Positions 55,122 to 62,467 of a stretch of DNA of 64,000 bases are shown here, piece after piece. The DNA lies in the NCBI RefSeq assembly GCF_019426345.1, contig NZ_JAHLLW010000018.1, forward strand, positions 1-64,000. Reading direction: 5' to 3'. The translations under genes and the position numbers were made by a program. Positions within the stretch are counted from its first letter, which is position 1; each line of letters opens with the position of its first letter. The stretch is from Marinomonas lutimaris (GTDB taxonomy: Bacteria > Pseudomonadota > Gammaproteobacteria > Pseudomonadales > Marinomonadaceae). A model generated the notes under the pieces. It searched no databases. It saw only the letters and a list, made by a program, of their open reading frames with translations, and was not told the origin of the DNA.

Positions 55122-55415
55122 GTGTTCGTAGTATCTCTAACCTACAAAGTAGAATTATCAGAAGTAGATAAACACATAAATGAGCATATTACGTATCTAG
55201 AAAAGTATTACGGGCAGGGGAATTTTATCGCTTCCGGCCGCAAAGTCCCAAGAACCGGAGGAGTGATACTTGCTCATGCAGAAAGTCGGGAAAAACTGAA
55301 TGCTATATTGCAAGAAGATCCTTTTTACAAGGCTGATGTTGCAAGTTACGAAGTGACCGAGTTTGTTCCAAGTAAGGTAGGGCAAGATTTTGAATTGCTG
55401 GCAAAGCTCATATAA
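55122..55415 (+). CDS. Cassette gene 3: YciI-like protein
   Basis: From GTG 55122 (GGAG 7 bases upstream) it is 97 residues, the normal YciI length. The sequence FVVSLTYKVELSEVDKHINEHITYLEKYYGQG with ASGRKVPRTGGVILA and DPFYKADVASYEVTEF follows the YciI fold, a small ferredoxin-like alpha/beta domain of uncertain chemistry. The open frame extends to 55089 through the attC, which is not expected to be coding. Its TAA stop lies inside the next R'' box. Confidence 0.85.
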   Translation: MFVVSLTYKVELSEVDKHINEHITYLEKYYGQGNFIASGRKVPRTGGVILAHAESREKLNAILQEDPFYKADVASYEVTEFVPSKVGQDFELLAKLI

Positions 55416-55495
55416 CAATCAGCTGCTGCCGGACAGTCAAAGCTCCAGCCCAAAGCTGTCTCCTCTTTTGCCTACCACAGAGACAGGCGTTAGCA
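55410..55495 (+). other. attC site of cassette 3
   Basis: 86-base site. R'' ATATAAC (55410-55416), a long imperfect stem built on GACAGTCAAAGCTCC and AGAGACAGGC, R' GTTAGCA (55489-55495). R'' is complementary to GTTATAT; the cassette's own opening at 55100 reads GCTATAT, a single difference. Confidence 0.85.
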
Positions 55496-55540
55496 TCAGC
55501 TCACGGAAATGGATGTCTATCGGATTGTCCTGATAGAGTT

Positions 55541-55897
55541 ATGGACAAGTTAGGCACTTTAATTATGAATCTTACTAAAGGAAGTAAAGTGGTAGTTGTA
55601 TTAGCGGTGCTTTCTATAGTGTTGTTTTTATACATGCTTTATTTTCGTGCTTTCATATATGCGGACATGTATATCGCTCCAGATGAACCCTACGGGATAT
55701 CAGACATCATTGAGCTTTTGCTTGGAGCGGTGTTTATTCTGTTATCACTTGTTTCGGTGGTTGTCTCTTTAGTGTTATTTATTCGTGGTACCACGCAATC
55801 CAAAGTTTGGGCTGTCGGTCTAGTTGTCACTCATGCAATTATGTATTTATCGTTTGCTTCAATGCATTCTATGGCAGCAAGCTATGGTTCAGCGTAA
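55541..55897 (+). CDS. Cassette gene 4: small membrane protein, function unknown
   Basis: A 118-residue protein with three hydrophobic helices (about 17-37, 57-82 and 88-108). An in-frame ATG at 55565 gives 110 residues. It follows a second R'-like GTTAGGC at 55547-55553, so the shorter form may be the true cassette gene. No canonical R'' follows the stop; GCCTTAC at about 55910 is one base off GCCTAAC, just before the inverted composite repeat begins. No family recognised. Confidence 0.62.
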   Translation: MDKLGTLIMNLTKGSKVVVVLAVLSIVLFLYMLYFRAFIYADMYIAPDEPYGISDIIELLLGAVFILLSLVSVVVSLVLFIRGTTQSKVWAVGLVVTHAIMYLSFASMHSMAASYGSA

Positions 55898-55929
55898 GAG
55901 GATTAGGCAGCCTTACCTCAGCAAAAACG

Positions 55930-56335
55930 GGCAGCTCGCTTCGTTCTGTGTCGGCCTAAAGGCGCGACTTACAAAATGAAAGCTTCGCTTTCAGCGTCAG
56001 ATCACGCCTCGTTCCTCGTCTAATCAGACCTACGTTCTTTGGTTTTCCAGCATCGGGTTTCCAAAGCTGTCCCTTCGACGCAATCCCGATTGCGCGACTT
56101 TATGGAGTTTCAGAGTCATTGTTTGACGGTCTATCTCCCACCAAATAAACAATCCATGCCTTATGATATAAATCGTCTTGCTAAACGTATCCTGAAACAA
56201 AGCAAATTAGACGTTTGGGCGAAAGCCCGACAAAGAGACCTTTTGGTTACTTTTGCGTCGTTTGGCAAAAGTTACCCGCTCAGCAGAGCGGAATAAAGGT
56301 CGGGAATACAAAGTCATTGAGAAGAAACAAATATA
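55930..56335 (-). repeat. Composite dispersed repeat, copy 5 (inverted)
   Basis: Read on the minus strand: CTTTGTATTCCCGACC, CCGCTCTGCTGAGCGGGTAAC, an almost perfect 12-bp inverted pair (56245-56276), GGGCTTTCGCCC, GACTCTGAAACTCCATAAAG, then module B with ACGTAGGTCTGATTAGACGA. It closes the cassette array on its right side, inverted to copy 4. Confidence 0.84.
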
Positions 56336-56349
56336 CCTGAAGAGCCAAA

Positions 56350-56515
56350 GAACAACCCCATCCTCCGCCTTCCCCTTGGAAACAAAAGGGGAAGGGACCT
56401 TAGCCCCGTTCAACAGAGCGGAATAAAGGCGCGACTTACAAAATGAAAGCTTCGCTTTCAGCGTCAGATTACGCCTCGTTCCTCGTCTCATCAGACCTAC
56501 GTTCTTTGGTTCCCA
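56350..56515 (-). repeat. Module C hairpin plus a second module B copy
   Basis: CTTCCCCTTGGAAAC with AAAAGGGGAAGGG (56350-56400) repeats module C. The bases at 56420-56515 are nearly identical to module B at 55945-56045, a local duplication. No gene in the 55898-56611 gap. Confidence 0.75.
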
Positions 56516-56611
56516 AAAGGGTAGGACTGAATGTAATAACCCCTTAATACCTTTTCTCTTTCTCTAGCTGTTACAACATAGGACGCTTTAACTAAAACAG
56601 GAGAAGGTGTC

Positions 56612-57181
56612 ATGTCGAATAAAAAAATCTTAATGATCACGGGTGATTTTACGGAAGATTACGAAACGATGGTGCCGTTTCAGGCGTTGATGAGTGTCGG
56701 TCATACGGTGCATGCTGTGTGTCCAGATAAGAAGTCTGGCGATACGGTGGCGACGGCGATTCATGATTTTGAAGGTGATCAAACCTATACGGAAAAGCCG
56801 GGGCACCGTTTTGCGTTGAATGCGACCTTTGCTGATATCAAGGTTGAAGATTACGATGCTTTGGTGATTCCAGGTGGTCGAGCGCCTGAGTATCTTCGTT
56901 TGAATAAAGCCGTGGTTGCTATGGTTAAGCATTTCTTTGATAGCAATAAGCCGGTGGCGGCGGTGTGCCATGGCGCGCAGTTGCTTGCGGCTGCTGGTGT
57001 GTTGGAAGGCAGGAAGTGTTCTGCTTATCCTGCGTGTCAGCCCGAAGTGGAGCTTGCGAAAGGGGAATTTATGGATATTCCCGTGGATCAAGCGGTGACG
57101 GACGGTAATTTGGTTACAGCACCAGCATGGCCAGCTCATCCAGCTTGGCTTGCTCAGTTTTATGTTTTGCTAGATAAATAA
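56612..57181 (+). CDS. DJ-1/PfpI family protein
   Basis: Class I glutamine-amidotransferase-like protein of 189 residues. The nucleophile elbow is [16 protein letters not shown] with the conserved Cys followed by His. The start [23 protein letters not shown] has the acidic residue that activates the Cys. The family includes proteases, chaperones and deglycase-like enzymes; which applies is not evident. AGGAG precedes the ATG. Confidence 0.88.
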   Translation: MSNKKILMITGDFTEDYETMVPFQALMSVGHTVHAVCPDKKSGDTVATAIHDFEGDQTYTEKPGHRFALNATFADIKVEDYDALVIPGGRAPEYLRLNKAVVAMVKHFFDSNKPVAAVCHGAQLLAAAGVLEGRKCSAYPACQPEVELAKGEFMDIPVDQAVTDGNLVTAPAWPAHPAWLAQFYVLLDK

Positions 57182-57341
57182 CAAGCTGAGAGTTGATGAG
57201 TCTATTAGGGCGAATTTGATTTTGTCATGAGACAGTAAAAGTTAAATTCGTCCGACTATTTTTTCGCATCTTCGGCTAGACTGTTTGCATTGAGTCATTT
57301 CATTCCAATAATAAAAAAAGTCATTTAGTAGGGAAAATACA

Positions 57342-57701
57342 ATGTGTAAGCTCTTTGTGAATTCAGATCCTAGCCTATGGGAAAATGTCACTCGTTCTTT
57401 GCGTATTGATGGCATGGTCACCAGTATTCGATTAGAAAGTTTCTTTTGGTTTACTCTGGAAGAGATAGCTCAAAGAGACAAGTTGTCTCTGTCGCAGATG
57501 ATCGCCAAGCTCAATCATGAAGCCTTGGATGCCGGTCATAACTTGGATAATTTCACGTCTTTTTTACGAGTTTGTGCGATGCGCTATTTGCATCTGCAAA
57601 CCATTGGGATGTTGCCGCATTCCCATGAAGTGAGCATCGCGTCTCTTAATACAGATCGTATTCTTGAACAGGAGAAATGCTATCTAGAGACGCATCAGTG
57701 A
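57342..57701 (+). CDS. Ribbon-helix-helix domain protein
   Basis: A 119-residue protein of the RHH_4 type. The strand-helix-helix region is VTSIRLESFFWFTLEEIAQRDKLSLSQMIAKL. The start MCKLFVNSDPSLWE is typical of the family in marine bacteria. Probably a dimeric DNA-binding protein, but no target site or partner gene is evident here. It is convergent with the cytochrome b561 gene. Confidence 0.84.
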   Translation: MCKLFVNSDPSLWENVTRSLRIDGMVTSIRLESFFWFTLEEIAQRDKLSLSQMIAKLNHEALDAGHNLDNFTSFLRVCAMRYLHLQTIGMLPHSHEVSIASLNTDRILEQEKCYLETHQ

Positions 57702-57729
57702 TCCTTTATCAGTAACCATTTATTGGTCG

Positions 57730-58215
57730 CTATTTCTGTCCCAGCATTTTTAGTAGTGTTCCGTCTTTTAATACGTATTGATGGAACAAAGCTGCTGCGG
57801 CATGCAGTAACACCATCGACATCATGATATTCATGGCGATTTCGTGTACATCTCCCATGATGTGAATGCCTATGTACCAAGCTGTCGCGCCAAAAACGGG
57901 CACTAAGAACATTAGTAGATATAAGAATTCATGGACGATGCGAGAGACTCGATCAAGTAAGCTTGCTGAGGCTGTTTTAGTTTTTTTAGACATCAAGCGT
58001 ACGATGATACGTAGTACAACCAAAGCAATAACAGCCAAGCCAACATATACGTGTAGTGATGCCACTAAGTTGTAGCCTGTGTTGCTGTCGTCTAGGTGTT
58101 GGCGAAAAGCGCGTCCCATTCCATCGCTGACGAAATAATTGAAAATAATCAAAGCCGCAATAGCCCAATGTAATACGATTTGGGCTGTGTTGTAGGATCG
58201 TTCTTGGTTTTGCAT
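57730..58215 (-). CDS. Cytochrome b561
   Basis: Inner-membrane di-heme cytochrome of 161 residues with four membrane helices. Candidate heme ligands are His16 (QIVLHWAIAALIIF), His50 (ASLHVYVGLAV) and later His residues (HEFLYLLMFLVPV, MVLLHAAAALFHQYVLKDG). It resembles YodB/CybB-type proteins that can move electrons from ubiquinol. No partner oxidoreductase is adjacent. Confidence 0.9.
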   Translation of the reverse strand: MQNQERSYNTAQIVLHWAIAALIIFNYFVSDGMGRAFRQHLDDSNTGYNLVASLHVYVGLAVIALVVLRIIVRLMSKKTKTASASLLDRVSRIVHEFLYLLMFLVPVFGATAWYIGIHIMGDVHEIAMNIMMSMVLLHAAAALFHQYVLKDGTLLKMLGQK

Positions 58216-58459
58216 TTAAATCTCCATAGATAACCGATTGAGGTGGTGGCGCTGCTTTTACCAATCAATTCTAGCGAAGCAAGATTAAGACTTTCTTAAC
58301 AGTTATACGATTATGGATATATTTCTGGTTTTCTGGCTATCTCTCCTAAAATGCACGCGGCGTTTCCTATATAATGAGCGCCATCTCGTTGTTGACGATT
58401 CATTCAGTTTAGGCTTTTTCTCAGCAAGAAAAGCTTTTTATTAGGTAAAACGGCACTTT

Positions 58460-59533
58460 ATGTTTAACGCTTCATCTACTCGTTTAAATAAATACATCAG
58501 CGAAAGCGGTATCTGCTCTCGAAGAGACGCTGACCGCTTTATTGAACAAGGTAATGTGTTCATCAATGGCAAGCGCGCTTCGGTGGGTGATCAAGTGGTT
58601 GCCGGTGATACGGTGAGAGTGAACGGGCAGATTATTGAGCCACAAGACGCAGATGATTTTGTTTTTATCGTGTTAAACAAGCCAGTTGGTATTGTGAGTA
58701 CAACAGAGAGCTCCGAGAAAAATAACATTGTTGATTTTGTTAGTCATGGGGTACGTATTTTTCCTATTGGTCGTTTGGACAAAGACTCTCAGGGTTTGAT
58801 CTTTTTGACCAACAATGGCGATCTGGTTAATAAGGTCTTGCGGGCGGGCAATAATCACGAGAAAGAGTATTTGGTGACGGTGAATAAGCCCATTACGGAT
58901 GATTTTATTGCGGGTTTGGCGGGCGGTGTGCCGATTTTGGGGACGATGACGAAGAAGTGCCCAGTTACTAAGGTTGCGCCCAATGTGTTTAACATCACGT
59001 TAGTACAAGGTTTGAATCGTCAGATTCGCCGTATGTGCGAGCATTTTGGCTATGAAGTCATGAAGCTTGAACGTACGCGGATTATGAACGTGAGCCTAAA
59101 AGGCATTCCTGTTGGTGAGTGGCGAGATTTAACACAGAAAGAATTGTCTGTGTTGCTTAAGTCTATTGAAGATTCTTCTTCAGAAGCCAGTGCGCCAGCG
59201 AAGAAATCTCGTAATGCGACGCGAAAAAACACTCGTAGTGATGGTGCTTCAAAACCGAGAACATCCTCAAAACCAAAAGCGCCGTCTAAACCAACGGGAG
59301 CGACAAAAGGAAATACCAAACACCCTAAAGATGATTCTAGAAAACCTGCTGGTTCGAAGGGAAAGGATCGTCGACCTTTTGGTGATGGTAAGAAGCCTGC
59401 GGGCAACGGCGCTGGTGGTGGTAAACGACCAAATGGCAAATCGGGTGGATCGCCAAAAGGTAGTGGTAAACCTTCTGCCAATGGTAAGCGTCCATCAGCG
59501 GGCAGAGGCTCGCAAAAGTCCTCGCGTCCATAG
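58460..59533 (+). CDS. rluF: 23S rRNA pseudouridine(2604) synthase RluF-like, with long basic tail
   Basis: Isomerises a uridine in 23S rRNA. An S4 RNA-binding domain (about 8-60, [24 protein letters not shown]) is followed by the pseudouridine synthase domain with catalytic Asp107 in [11 protein letters not shown] and the late [17 protein letters not shown]. The catalytic part ends near 235. About 120 residues of Lys/Pro/Ser/Gly-rich low-complexity sequence follow, longer than in E. coli RluF. The tail may add RNA affinity, which is inference. Confidence 0.9.
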   Translation: MFNASSTRLNKYISESGICSRRDADRFIEQGNVFINGKRASVGDQVVAGDTVRVNGQIIEPQDADDFVFIVLNKPVGIVSTTESSEKNNIVDFVSHGVRIFPIGRLDKDSQGLIFLTNNGDLVNKVLRAGNNHEKEYLVTVNKPITDDFIAGLAGGVPILGTMTKKCPVTKVAPNVFNITLVQGLNRQIRRMCEHFGYEVMKLERTRIMNVSLKGIPVGEWRDLTQKELSVLLKSIEDSSSEASAPAKKSRNATRKNTRSDGASKPRTSSKPKAPSKPTGATKGNTKHPKDDSRKPAGSKGKDRRPFGDGKKPAGNGAGGGKRPNGKSGGSPKGSGKPSANGKRPSAGRGSQKSSRP

Positions 59534-59550
59534 TGATTGGTAATAAAAAA

Positions 59551-59571
59551 AGCCCTAATAATATTAGGGCT
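59551..59571 (-). terminator. Intrinsic terminator between rluF and the small minus-strand ORF
   Basis: A 9-bp stem (AGCCCTAAT / ATTAGGGCT) with loop AAT. On the minus strand it is followed by TTTTTTATTA, so it should stop transcripts of the lysine-rich ORF. A second stem (GCCACCAT/ATGGTGGC, 59591-59612) lies beside it. The plus-strand side lacks a T run. Confidence 0.75.
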
Positions 59572-59624
59572 TAGATGACTCGAATTTAACGCCACCATGA
59601 TATTATGGTGGCTAGCTGGAGGGA

Positions 59625-59741
59625 TTAATTACCTAATACATTGGTTGGAGATTTTTTGGTCACCTTCGCTGCTTTCTTTTCTTTTGCCGTTAAAAGCGGT
59701 TTCTTTTTTGTCTCTTTTTTACTGTTTTGACCCTTGCTCAT
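59625..59741 (-). CDS. Small lysine-rich protein (38 residues)
   Basis: A short ORF from ATG 59741 to TAA 59625: MSKGQNSKKETKKKPLLTAK, then EKKAAKVTKKSPTNVLGN. GGTGA lies about 5 bases before the ATG, and a good terminator follows. Thirteen of 38 residues are Lys. Similar SKGQ..KKE-type mini-proteins occur in many proteobacteria with no assigned function; that likeness is from memory. It is too short to prove coding by itself. Confidence 0.7.
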   Translation of the reverse strand: MSKGQNSKKETKKKPLLTAKEKKAAKVTKKSPTNVLGN

Positions 59742-60088
59742 GATATTCACCATTAGTCATCACTGCATAACCTTTGTTGGTTCTCACCAACGTAAGGACT
59801 GTTGCTGCACACGGCTGTAGACGCCGTGAAAGTTGTTTTTCAGCCACTTGAGTATGTGCTTATTGCAGAGCAAGTAAAGGGATACTTGAGACGAAAATAG
59901 TATTTTTTTTGTCGCTCCATTTTGCTTGCTTGGTGTTCAAAAAAGTTATTATTGAGGAGCTATTGTAAGTTTGAAGCAGTCGTTTTTATTTTGTTTATAA
60001 TGAGCGACAAACGGGCAAAGATGTATGGCTTTTTCTGTTGTTTAGCGTTTATCTTTTTTACTTTCGTGTATGTTGTTGAGAACAGAGT
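59742..60088. other. Intergenic region before the DUF486 gene
   Basis: About 347 bases, AT-rich, between a minus-strand mini-gene and a plus-strand gene, so it should hold both promoters. No further gene or clear operator seen. Confidence 0.4.
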
Positions 60089-60442
60089 ATGAACCCTATT
60101 GCGTTGAGTGTTTCCCTGCTTATTTGTAGCAATATTTTTATGACCTTTGCTTGGTATGCGCATTTGAAAGAGTTGAACAATAAGCCATGGATTATTGCGG
60201 CTCTGATTAGTTGGGGGATCGCTTTGTTTGAATATTTGTTGCAGGTTCCAGCCAATCGTATTGGCTATACTGCGCTGAATGTTGGGCAGTTAAAAATTAT
60301 GCAGGAAGTGATAACCCTGATGATTTTTGTACCGTTTTCAGTTTATTACTTAAAAGAGCCATTAAAGCTCGATTACCTTTGGGCTGGCTTATGTTTAGTT
60401 GGTGCCGTTTATTTTGCATTTCGCAGTAAGTTTAGCGTGTAG
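60089..60442 (+). CDS. DMT family membrane protein (DUF486)
   Basis: A 117-residue protein with four membrane helices. The sequence FMTFAWYAHLKELNNKPW and FEYLLQVPANRIGY with GQLKIMQEVITLMIF is the conserved DUF486 core, a four-helix relative of EmrE-like transporters. Transport role is assumed from the fold. It precedes two envelope-protein genes. Confidence 0.92.
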   Translation: MNPIALSVSLLICSNIFMTFAWYAHLKELNNKPWIIAALISWGIALFEYLLQVPANRIGYTALNVGQLKIMQEVITLMIFVPFSVYYLKEPLKLDYLWAGLCLVGAVYFAFRSKFSV

Positions 60443-60466
60443 TAGAAATTGTATTTAAGGATGGTT

Positions 60467-61468
60467 ATGTACACAGACGAAGATTTAAATTTAGCAGTCA
60501 AGAAGGGTGTCTTTTCTGCCACGTCGGTGGAGGAATTTCGCCATCTTATGTCATTATCAAATGACTCTTCAGCGGTGGATGAAGAAAACTTTCGTTTAGT
60601 TGGCGGTTTTAACGATATTTTTATCGTGATTGCTTGCGCTTTATTGTTGTTTTCATCGCTTTGGGTGCTGATGTCGATTAACGACAGCTTGGGATATTTT
60701 GTGTTTGCTACCCTGTCTTGGGGGCTGGCTGAAATCTTTGTGAAGCGACGAAAAATGGCGTTGCCAGCCATTATGTTATTGCTGGCATTTGTTGGTGGCG
60801 TTTTTGGCTTAGCTAGTTCTCTATTTGGTGCAGAGTCTAGTTATGCGGTGATTTTTGCAACAGCGCTTTCAACACTGGCTGCCTATTTTCATTGGCGTCG
60901 CTTTAGTGTACCTATTACCGTTGCTGTTGGAACAGGAACTGGGTTGGCGTTATTAGGCTCTACTGTGCTGAGTGTTTTTCCTGATAGTGCAGGGCTTATT
61001 ATGGTGACCTTGTTTATGTGCGGGTGTGTGGCATTTACCTTTGCTATGTATTGGGATGCGGGCGATACGAGCCGTACAACACGTAAGTCGGATGTGGCAT
61101 TTTGGCTGCATTTGTTGTCAGCGCCTTTGATTATCCATCCTATTTTTTCAAGCCTTGGGGTGCTGGATGGTAATGAAAGCTTGGGTAATATGTTATTGAT
61201 TGTTCTCCTGTATTTATTGATGACGATGGTGTCTATCTCGATAGATCGTCGTGCCTTTATGGTGTCGTCGTTGGTGTATGTGATTTACGCGTTGACGAGT
61301 CTGGTTGAAAATTACGGTGGTGTTGGTTATAGCTTTGCGATTACAGGAATTGTGATGGGGGCCTCTTTGCTATTGTTATCTATTTATTGGCATACAGTTC
61401 GATCCGTCTTTGTACAAAGGTTACCTGAACGTATACAAGGGTATCTTCCTGTTATTAAAAAGGTATAG
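60467..61468 (+). CDS. Multispanning membrane protein of unknown function
   Basis: About 333 residues from ATG 60467 (AAGGA upstream); the frame is open to 60449. A soluble N-terminus (about 1-55) with a KKGVFSATSVEEFRHLM segment resembles the start of DUF2157/DUF4401 proteins. About nine or ten hydrophobic segments follow. Function unknown. The LEA-type lipoprotein gene follows after 3 bases, so both are co-transcribed. Confidence 0.72.
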   Translation: MYTDEDLNLAVKKGVFSATSVEEFRHLMSLSNDSSAVDEENFRLVGGFNDIFIVIACALLLFSSLWVLMSINDSLGYFVFATLSWGLAEIFVKRRKMALPAIMLLLAFVGGVFGLASSLFGAESSYAVIFATALSTLAAYFHWRRFSVPITVAVGTGTGLALLGSTVLSVFPDSAGLIMVTLFMCGCVAFTFAMYWDAGDTSRTTRKSDVAFWLHLLSAPLIIHPIFSSLGVLDGNESLGNMLLIVLLYLLMTMVSISIDRRAFMVSSLVYVIYALTSLVENYGGVGYSFAITGIVMGASLLLLSIYWHTVRSVFVQRLPERIQGYLPVIKKV

Positions 61469-61471
61469 GGT

Positions 61472-62314
61472 ATGTTTTTTCGTTTTATAGGTATGGCACT
61501 AATCGTGCTTTTGTCGGGTTGTAGTGCGTTGCAGAAGACTATGGATGTTCATAAACCTACGGCATCGGTAACAGGTGTTTCGATCGAAAGTCTATCGACC
61601 GAAGCGGTGACTTTATTGGTGGATGTTAAAGTAACAAACCCCAATGCGTTTGCCCTTAAAACAGCAGGATTTGATCTGGATTTGTTGGTCAATGAACATA
61701 ATATAGCGCGGGTAAATCAGCCAGATGCCAAGTTATCCTTGCCTGCAAAAGGTAGTAACAGTATCCGTTTGCCTGTGACTTTGACGTTTGATCAAGTCAT
61801 GAAAAGCGTAGGTGGGTTAGCAGATAAAACAGAATTGAATTATGCGGTTGAAGGTAGTGTCGCAATCAATTTGCCTGTATTAGGTGATTTCAATATGCCG
61901 GTTGATTTTGCAGGTGTGTTGCCTGTTCCTAAGAAGCCAGACGTTGTGTTTAAAAACTTGAATGTGGCTTCTATCGGGTTAAGTGGTGTTAAGCTTAGTG
62001 TCGATTTGGAGGTCACCAACCCGAATCGTTTTGATGTAAATTTGAGTGATGTACGCTATCAAGTTAAAACTGAGGGTAAGTCTCTGGGTGAAGGTAAGAT
62101 ACTGAATATCGATTTGTCAGAAGGTAAAACACAGCATATTTCAATACCGCTTTCGATTGCTATGGGGGATATGGGCGCCAGTTTGTATCGCCTTTTGACA
62201 AGTTCTGCACCAGTTGCGGTCGATTTGAGCATAGCTGCAGATGTGGATACGAATATCAGTGGTTGGAAATCTACTCCGTTATCGTTTGAGACTCAGCAAA
62301 TGTTGAGTCGTTAA
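61472..62314 (+). CDS. LEA type 2 family lipoprotein
   Basis: A 280-residue lipoprotein with lipobox LSGC (Cys17). It contains two WHy/LEA_2-type domains (about 35-145 and 160-270), each with the hallmark V-x-V-x-x-x-x-N-P-N (LVDVKVTNPNAFALK, SVDLEVTNPNRFDVN). Such proteins are thought to sit at the envelope and respond to desiccation or salt stress; that role is inferred from the family. Confidence 0.87.
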   Translation: MFFRFIGMALIVLLSGCSALQKTMDVHKPTASVTGVSIESLSTEAVTLLVDVKVTNPNAFALKTAGFDLDLLVNEHNIARVNQPDAKLSLPAKGSNSIRLPVTLTFDQVMKSVGGLADKTELNYAVEGSVAINLPVLGDFNMPVDFAGVLPVPKKPDVVFKNLNVASIGLSGVKLSVDLEVTNPNRFDVNLSDVRYQVKTEGKSLGEGKILNIDLSEGKTQHISIPLSIAMGDMGASLYRLLTSSAPVAVDLSIAADVDTNISGWKSTPLSFETQQMLSR

Positions 62315-62467
62315 AAGTGGATAGGTGTAACTTAATGGCATATCTTAGATAGCTTGATTCTTGTCTGTGTCCTCGTGTTAGATAGGTTTTCTTGTAAGAC
62401 CGTTTCTCTTGTTTGATGGTTTTTTGGGCGTATTTATTGGGGTTTTTTATTAAGTCGTGGTTTTGAT

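Larger units (their letters stand above)
51423..55915 (+). mobile_element. Integron-type gene-cassette array lacking an integrase (CALIN)
   Basis: Short genes each followed by an attC-like imperfect palindrome in one orientation. R'' boxes (51864, 53292, 55047, 55410) read AGCTAAC, GCCTAAC, TGCTAAC and ATATAAC; the first three are followed by AAGTCAA, the usual L'' element. The six bases opening cassettes 1 and 2 (TTAGGC, TTAGCA) are exactly complementary to their own R'' box. Cassette 3 opens CTATAT against an expected TTATAT. No tyrosine recombinase ORF lies in the window; nadE and a repeat occupy the left, where intI would be expected. Confidence 0.85.

Noticed and set aside
56039-56491. 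ORFs at 56039-56296 (+) and 56207-56491 (-)
   Set aside because: They translate repeat copy 5 and module C. Similarity to the frames in copies 3 and 4 comes from the repeat.
56630-57139. 169-codon minus-strand ORF opposite the PfpI gene
   Set aside because: Shadow of a gene with a clear Cys nucleophile motif; this frame has no recognisable domain.
59050-59598. 182-codon minus-strand ORF opposite rluF
   Set aside because: A Pro/Leu-rich mirror of the Gly/Lys/Pro-rich RluF tail. The plus-strand frame has clear catalytic motifs, so this is a shadow.
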